Shown here piece by piece: positions 58,046 to 64,000 of a stretch of DNA of 64,000 nt (within the stretch, counting starts at the first letter, position 1; the number at the start of each line of letters is the position of its first letter). Origin of the DNA: Cryptomeria japonica (Eukaryota > Streptophyta > Pinopsida > Cupressales > Cupressaceae); assembly GCF_030272615.1 (NCBI RefSeq), contig NC_081406.1, forward strand, positions 164,717,521-164,781,520, given 5' to 3'. The position numbers and the translations under genes are program-made. The notes beneath the pieces were generated by a model. That model was not told where the DNA came from, ran no database searches, and saw only the letters and a list, made by a program, of their open reading frames with translations.

Positions 58046-58566
58046 CACCCATATATTCTTGGACACCAATATATGCACATCTTTTTAAAATTTCTTTACG
58101 TAGATAAGGAGTGGAGAGAAACTAATAACAGACTAAATTTTAACTTTTTGAATTCTAGACGTTAGCATTGAGTGAAGAATCATGTATCAAAATGAGACCT
58201 ACATGAGTTGGCCACTCCATTTTGGAGCACTATAGTTAGGATATGAGTCGTTACGACTTATGAAAGCAAAGATACTTTTAGAGTTATGTTTACTGTTTTG
58301 GGGGTCAATTGATTGCACCATTGTGAAGTCATTTATTCATTTGTTATTTTAAAACAAATTCTCTTCATGGTGGGAGTGGTGTTTTTCTTTATAACATGGT
58401 TTTGGTATCCATTATTTTGGTAATCATTTATCATTTTGTTCTCTTTGTACCTATATATCAAGGGCAGATTGTTTTATAATTATACAAATGTTGTCAAACC
58501 TCTCTTAGTTTGAAGAAACTATTAGTGTGTTGGATGTGTTTAATTCTTGAAGGTTAGTTTATGTTT
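58046..58566. other. Intergenic DNA, nothing recognised
   Basis: No coding or repeat structure seen. Confidence 0.5.
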
Positions 58567-60300
58567 AGTTTTGGTGAAAAAGGAAAACAAAAATATTAAG
58601 ATGCTGAATAAACTTACAAAAGGATTTCTAAACAACAACAACTATCACTAAATCCAAAGAATGAAAACTCATGAATGTTTGTCCCTAAACCATCACCTCC
58701 AAGACCCAAATTAAAATAAAAAACTTACAAACTAAACAATCCAAATGAAAAAGTAACAACAACCAACCCAGATCATCTTTAAAAAGCTTAAGAAACTATG
58801 AAGATTGATGAGGGGATGGGGACTCCTATTTTAAAACATTCTACCTACAATTAGCTTCAAAAGCCCATTTGGCTAAATAATCTAGAATAGCACTCCATTC
58901 GTGAGGTATATTAACAAAGGAGAGGGAATCAAAGTTTCAGGAAAGATGAAGAATCTACTACGAACAAAAGATGCCATTTGCTAGTGAAAGTCATAAAACT
59001 CACCTTTTTCAAAAGAGAGACCAAAATCACGAAAATCCATCTTACAAATAGCCTACTTCCAATACAATTCACAAGATTTCTCTAAAGCAACAAAATTAGA
59101 AAGAGCCTCCATCTAATTATTAGTGCCAAATCTCATAGTAGAAAAAAAAAATGTGAATAAAACTACTGCTATCATGCCCAATATGATCTAATCCCAACTA
59201 CACCAAGATTATCCTAGTAATAGCCACCAATATTTATTTTAAAAACACTCAACAAGAGAGAAAATCATATGCCAACTCTATTAACCTTGTGGGAATATTT
59301 GACATAAGAGCCAATAGGAACAAATCCAACTAGATGACCCAAATCTAGTTTCTTCAAGATTAAAATGTAAGAAGAAATTATGACATGATCAAAAGACCGC
59401 TTGGTAGCAAAATTTTCTGTTAATAAATCTAAAATCTTCTACCAAACATACACAATTAGACTCTCTTAATCCTAGAAGATCTAGTAATTTCTCCCAAACA
59501 TGACCAGTATTAATAGAACCAACAAGAAAGAGGTAGAAGAATGAGGGCACCCCAAACTACCCCAAAAATGAGACAAATAAGTAGTATAAATAAGAGGTCA
59601 GTTCTAGATTGTCACCATTGTATCCAAAGACCCTAAAAAAAGGGGCACAAAGAGAAAAGATAAAATACCTTCTTTCTAATATTGTTCTACGTAAGATAAT
59701 TATTTTGACAAAGCAACCAGAGAAAGACATTACACTTGGGCTAATAATTTCTAGTAAAGTCTAGTAGCTAGCCCTTGACTATTGAATTCACCTTTCCTAA
59801 GGCCAAGACCACCAATTTTCTTTATCTAACAAACCTTATACCAATTGATAAGACTACTTTTGAGTTTCTAGATTACCTATTCACAAAAAACTCATATAAA
59901 GAGAATCATACTCCTTTACAAATCTTCTAGGAGTTTCAAGCACAAAAAACTCGTTGATAGGAAGAGCCTACAAAATACATTTTGAGAGGATAAGCTGACT
60001 TGCAAAAGAAAAGCAATGAAAAGCTCATTGATTGACCTACACATTCAACCAATTAAGAATCTTTTTATACTAAAGATGATTAGGAGGACCAACTAACAAT
60101 AAGGTACCAACATAATCCAAATGATGTCTAATTTTGAATCTCAAATTAGGAGAAATTTCCTATTGAATGGTCAATAGAGTATTAAAGAAAAAGGTATTTG
60201 ACTTGTCCTAGTTGATCTATTGGCCTAAATTTACCAAATAGATATCCAATTCATATTGAGAACTAATAACCTCTTGAATCCTAGCAACACCCAATAAGGT
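58567..60300 (-). mobile_element. Inverted LINE remnant: RT C-terminal part to RNase H
   Basis: Read leftwards: LNWLNV and SKCILXALPINEFFVLETPR (about 60000-59920), YDSLYMSFL, GGLGLRKGE-like text (about 59800), zf-RVT debris, then RNase H words LEKSCELYWK (about 59080) and HEWSAILDYLAKWAFEANC (about 58900-58850), and a T-rich 3' UTR to 58567. Many stops. It is another member of the L1-type group, 5'-truncated inside RT. Confidence 0.75.
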
Positions 60301-60305
60301 GATGT

Positions 60306-61250
60306 AGCATTGCAAATTGTGCCCCTATACAATTTCACTGTCACTTATAGGCTTCACTTTGGCATTTATGGCTTTCCATGTTTTTTATCATGTTTGATTC
60401 TACTCACATTGGTTTCAATTCTCAAATTTAATGTTCATCTAGCACATTGGTCTTGATCTTAGCCCTAATAGGTTAGACCAAGCCACCCAAATGCCCTTCT
60501 CCTTAGAAAAAAATACCCCAAGCGCCATTGTCCTTCAACAAGGACATCCCAGACACCCTTGTTCCACTTAAAAGGGCCCAAATTTGGACCCTCGAATGGT
60601 CATAAAATTTAAGCAATAATATCCTTCCTATGTTGACCTATCTCAAAAATTCACACACGTGTGATTAGGTGACGTATAAAAATAAGTATTACCCACTTGT
60701 TTCAACATCCACCTTACATTTTGTTGGGATTGAATTTTTTTGTGATTTTTGTGACCATTTCCTACTCTGAGATGACCCTTGAAATCCATTAGGGCAAGTT
60801 AAAAAATTTGTGCAAGCCCTAAATCCTTTTCCTTTTGTGCTTGAGCACCACAAAATTTTAATTTTCAATTGACTTGTTATTCCAGTATACGCCCTTGTAA
60901 GTTAATAATTATGTCATTTCGTATCATTGGTTTACCAACCTCATTATATTAGACCATTACCTTTTAAACCACTTAAATATTTCTCATGGCCTAATATTCC
61001 TGGTTTAATATTTTCATGATCCCCTTGACCCTCAGTTCCTAGTAATGCAAACATATTCACATGAGTAATAACATGACTTAAGTTGTGTCTCCCACAAACC
61101 CGCAACAACTAATTATCTTTTAATTTGAGCCCTACGGGATGATGGGGAAGCCCCCATGTGTTTGTAGTACTAAAGGAACACCCTTTGGGCTAACTAGCGT
61201 AGTCGAACTGAACTAAGTTTGGCTAGCCTATTTTCTTGCCATAGAGACGT
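60306..61250 (+). repeat. Possible LTR or promoter-bearing segment
   Basis: Starts TGATGTAGCATTGCAAATTG and has a good TATA word (GTATAAAAATAAG, 60675-60684), followed by GC-richer leader-like text. It precedes a decayed ORF. No second copy is in the window, so an LTR cannot be proved. Confidence 0.25.
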
Positions 61251-62105
61251 TCGTTCGTGTGATCGTCACACCTAGATGACACCAAAAGTTAAATCAAACT
61301 TATTCAAAATAGATCAAAATAGTTTGGCCGAACTCACCTATGTGTCAGGTGATGTGGCAACAAAATCACCATTTTTTTTGCATTTCTAAAACTTTTCACT
61401 TTTGCTCTATTTTTCTTTAGGAAGAATATTTTTGTACCAAAAATTTAAAAATACCCTTTTGTAGAGCTCAAAGTTAGGAATTTGGACCTATAATTTTTTT
61501 AATATTTATTTTTTTTAAACATTGCAAGTAGGTTTTTTAAGTTCAAAAAGAGGCTTTGAAATTTAAAAAATTATATTAAATGATATTAAAAAAAATTTAA
61601 AATATATATTTTTCACTAGATGAGAGAATCTTCTCCAAAAGGGTATATTTTTTTTTGATAATGATAAATTTAGTAGACAAAAGGTGACGCCAAATGAAAA
61701 CTACCAAATTCAGCTATGTTGGACTTTAAAATATTATTACGAGAAAAACATACATCAAAATTTAAATGCATTTTTTTAGCACTACATATATATGTCCTCT
61801 ATTTAGAAAATTACAATTAAAAAAAAAAAAGTTCGTTTTCTTTTTTTTGATGACGTTGACCAGAACCCCTGATTTTCAACATTTTTCAATAATAAATTTT
61901 TTGTCTTTCAATATATTAAAAAAATGTCAAACGTTTTTCAAAGAAAAATTAAAAATAACAAACATAAATTTCATTAATATTTCTACATTTTATCAGTTTA
62001 CATTATTTTGAAATTGAATTTAAAAATGTCACTAAATTATGGGATCGAAGTTAAACAATTTTAGTTGTGTTGGCCACTTCCTTTATAAAAAGGTAACATA
62101 TCATT
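61251..62105. other. AT-rich spacer
   Basis: Strongly AT-rich with A and T runs; no gene or repeat recognised. Confidence 0.5.
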
Positions 62106-63960
62106 GTGCTTTTACCCCTCTATGAAGAAAAAGTCACCCCCGCATTCTCGTGGGGGCTAGCCTTAAGAAACTCTTACCCTTACAAGATTGTAGGTAAGAC
62201 TTTGAAGTTAATTAAATATTACTGTGGGCAAGTTGCTCAAGTCCCCAAAGATCAAGTAAAATGTTTGAAGGAAGATCACAAGATGACGGAGCATCTAGAT
62301 TAGAGCTTAACATTTAAGTTTCCTTCCATCCCTGAGGCTAACATCAACGGTTTGAAAATGATCCTCTAGATAGCTAGATATTATTAAGTAACTAGCTAGA
62401 ATTAAGGGTAGGTCCCATGAGGGTCATGATGTTAGAAGCAAGAAGGATTTAGGGCTTAGTTTTAGTGGATGTAAGTACTACAGCTACAATAGATTGTTTT
62501 GATCTTAACAAACAAGCCTATTAGCAATTGATCTAGAAAATTTTGAGGTAGAATACAAAATGCACATGAAAACCCTAAGGAGTGATGAGGTTCCTAGGTG
62601 GAATAAGAAGTTATATAAAAGTATAAAGGATGGCATCTAATTTCTTGAGGAGGACCCCTTTGAGCTCGCAATATTTGAGAGTTATTTTGTTAAAACTTAC
62701 TATGCCCCACGTCAAGTTTTGGAGAAGTATGTTGAGACTACAATGCCCATCAATTTCATGATTATGGCTATGAGAATTCAAAATCTAGAAGTTAATAGAG
62801 AGTAGGATTTCATGTGATACATTTACGCAAAGATTTATGATGGATTACAGAGAGTAAAACATAACATTAGGGTGATCAATTTCAAATATTACTCTCTTGT
62901 ACCATATTATTTTATTCTAGAATAAAGTATAATGGGATATGAAGATGAGGTTGGAAACCTTTGATAAGTTTGGTAAGCCACAACCTATGTGATTTTGTAC
63001 TTATTTGTAGGATTCAAAGTGCGACAATTCTGACTTTATTGTTTTCCATGAATGCTTTGTAATTAAGTTAATGAATTGGTGTGGATTATACTTTGACAAA
63101 TTGTCATCAAAGATCAACATTTGTTAAGGGCATAGGATGAATGACCACAAGACAAGGGCCCTAATGAAATCCATGATCAGCACTTTGGTGTCGATTCTAT
63201 TATTCTAATTTTACAATCATTAGAGTATATCTAGGTTCCGACAAGCACCACATATTTTACCAAGAATTGTTTCCCCCATATTACCCTTTTTGGAAATTAT
63301 GTGGTAGCTCATTTGGATGGGAAGAGAAATTATGGTTCAAAAGAAAGAAAAGGTACCCACATGCCACAATGCACCAGATTTTATGATTTTTCTATTTGTT
63401 ATTATATACTAGAAAAGGTGCAAGATCATTTGAAGACCAAATATAATTTAACATATGGAAAATCAAGGCCATTTGACCCTAAAGAATATATTGATCGAAC
63501 GAGAGAAAAGAATTTGGAAAGAAGGCATTATTATCATGATATGTATTTATGAAGAAGATGTGATTAGAAATTGCTGTATAATATTGGAAGCATTGCAAAG
63601 GAGAAAGAAGAAAGAAATATTGCTTAGATAGGAAATGGAAAAGAAAGAAAGGGAATCAAGCTTCCTTGGCATTTGTGTTGAGGAAACAAAGGAAATCAAG
63701 AAAATAAGTCTCATGATTGACCATTTTGAGAGAATCTATGGGAAGGTTCCAACAGCAGATGAAAGGTTAGAATATGTGCTCCAAGATTGGAGGAATCGCA
63801 ATTAAGATTGTTGATCCTAATGACCAAACAACACAAGTAGTGCAACCAAGTCCACCTATGGCCCACCTTAGGAGAAATATCCAAAAAGATAGAAGATTGA
63901 AGCTCAACCTCCCTTAGTACCATATCAAGAAATAGAAGAACAAATGGGCTATACATAAAC
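62106..63960 (+). pseudogene. Decayed ORF of unrecognised family
   Basis: Conceptual + strand reading across frames: VTPAFSWGLALRNSYPYKIV (62106-62303), then IFESYFVKTYYAPRQVLEK and YVETTMPINFMIMAMRIQN (about 62670-62790), KHNIRVINFKYYSL, and an open stretch 63301-63549 reading VVAHLDGKRNYGSKERKGTH, YDFSICYYILEKVQDHLKTK and RPFDPKEYIDRTREKNLE. It looks like one long, charged protein broken by stops. A repeat-borne ORF of a retroelement seems likely from its setting, but I do not recognise a domain. Confidence 0.45.
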
Positions 63961-64000
63961 CTACCACTATTGGATTAGTTAATGATGAAAGAATAATTGC

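Noticed and set aside
1-64000. CRISPR arrays, bacterial operons, rRNA or tRNA genes.
   Set aside because: None seen; spliced exons and plant retroelements show that this is eukaryotic nuclear DNA.

Overview
The window looks like intergenic DNA from a large, repeat-rich plant genome, most likely a gymnosperm. It holds decayed Ty1/copia and L1-type elements, long stretches of AT-rich DNA without genes, and one recognisable host gene whose exons are spread thinly. The plant assignment is firm (LRR-VIII receptor kinase exons, a DRM methyltransferase fragment, copia elements, a CACTA transposon). The gymnosperm assignment is inference from overall character.

Layout. 1-5991 is a copia element (A, + strand) with 3' LTR sequence, two primer-binding sites caused by an internal tandem duplication, and gag, protease, integrase, RT and RNase H all broken by stops. 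It stops exactly at the LTR end of a second, inverted copia element of the same family (B, - strand, 5992-10000). B in turn stops at what looks like the end of a third LTR (C, about 10001-11561). 11562-13974 is unassigned. 13975-17700 is an L1-type LINE (RT to RNase H), followed by an unclassified decayed ORF (17728-19505). 19506-25209 is AT-rich with little to read. 25210-27454 is a second LINE.

27776-31274 (- strand) holds the first five exons of an LRR-VIII receptor-like kinase: signal peptide, Cys-containing N-terminal domain and three 72-nt LRR exons, all with matching splice phases. No kinase domain is visible. A LINE ORF1 remnant sits in its third intron, and a 19-bp-stem hairpin lies upstream of its start.

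32251-56400 is a tandem duplication of an approximately 5-kb segment. The first copy is interrupted by a 12.2-kb CACTA (En/Spm-type) transposon (36528-48750) with matching CACTA termini and an ATA target duplication. The second copy lacks the CACTA element and so shows the approximate empty site, but it carries two younger LINE insertions with target-site duplications. No transposase is recognisable in the CACTA element. It does carry pieces of a DRM-type de novo DNA methyltransferase gene: a 2.4-kb near-perfect palindrome (arms about 1.2 kb, 16-nt loop) and three smaller hairpins from the same DRM region on a 1.71-kb tandem array. A transposon carrying self-complementary copies of a gene that methylates transposons is the most interesting observation here. 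A role in small-RNA production or counter-silencing is a hypothesis only.

56400-64000 holds another 5'-truncated LINE, an inverted LINE ORF2 remnant (58567-60300), a possible LTR-like segment (60306-61250) and a decayed ORF of unknown family (62106-63960).
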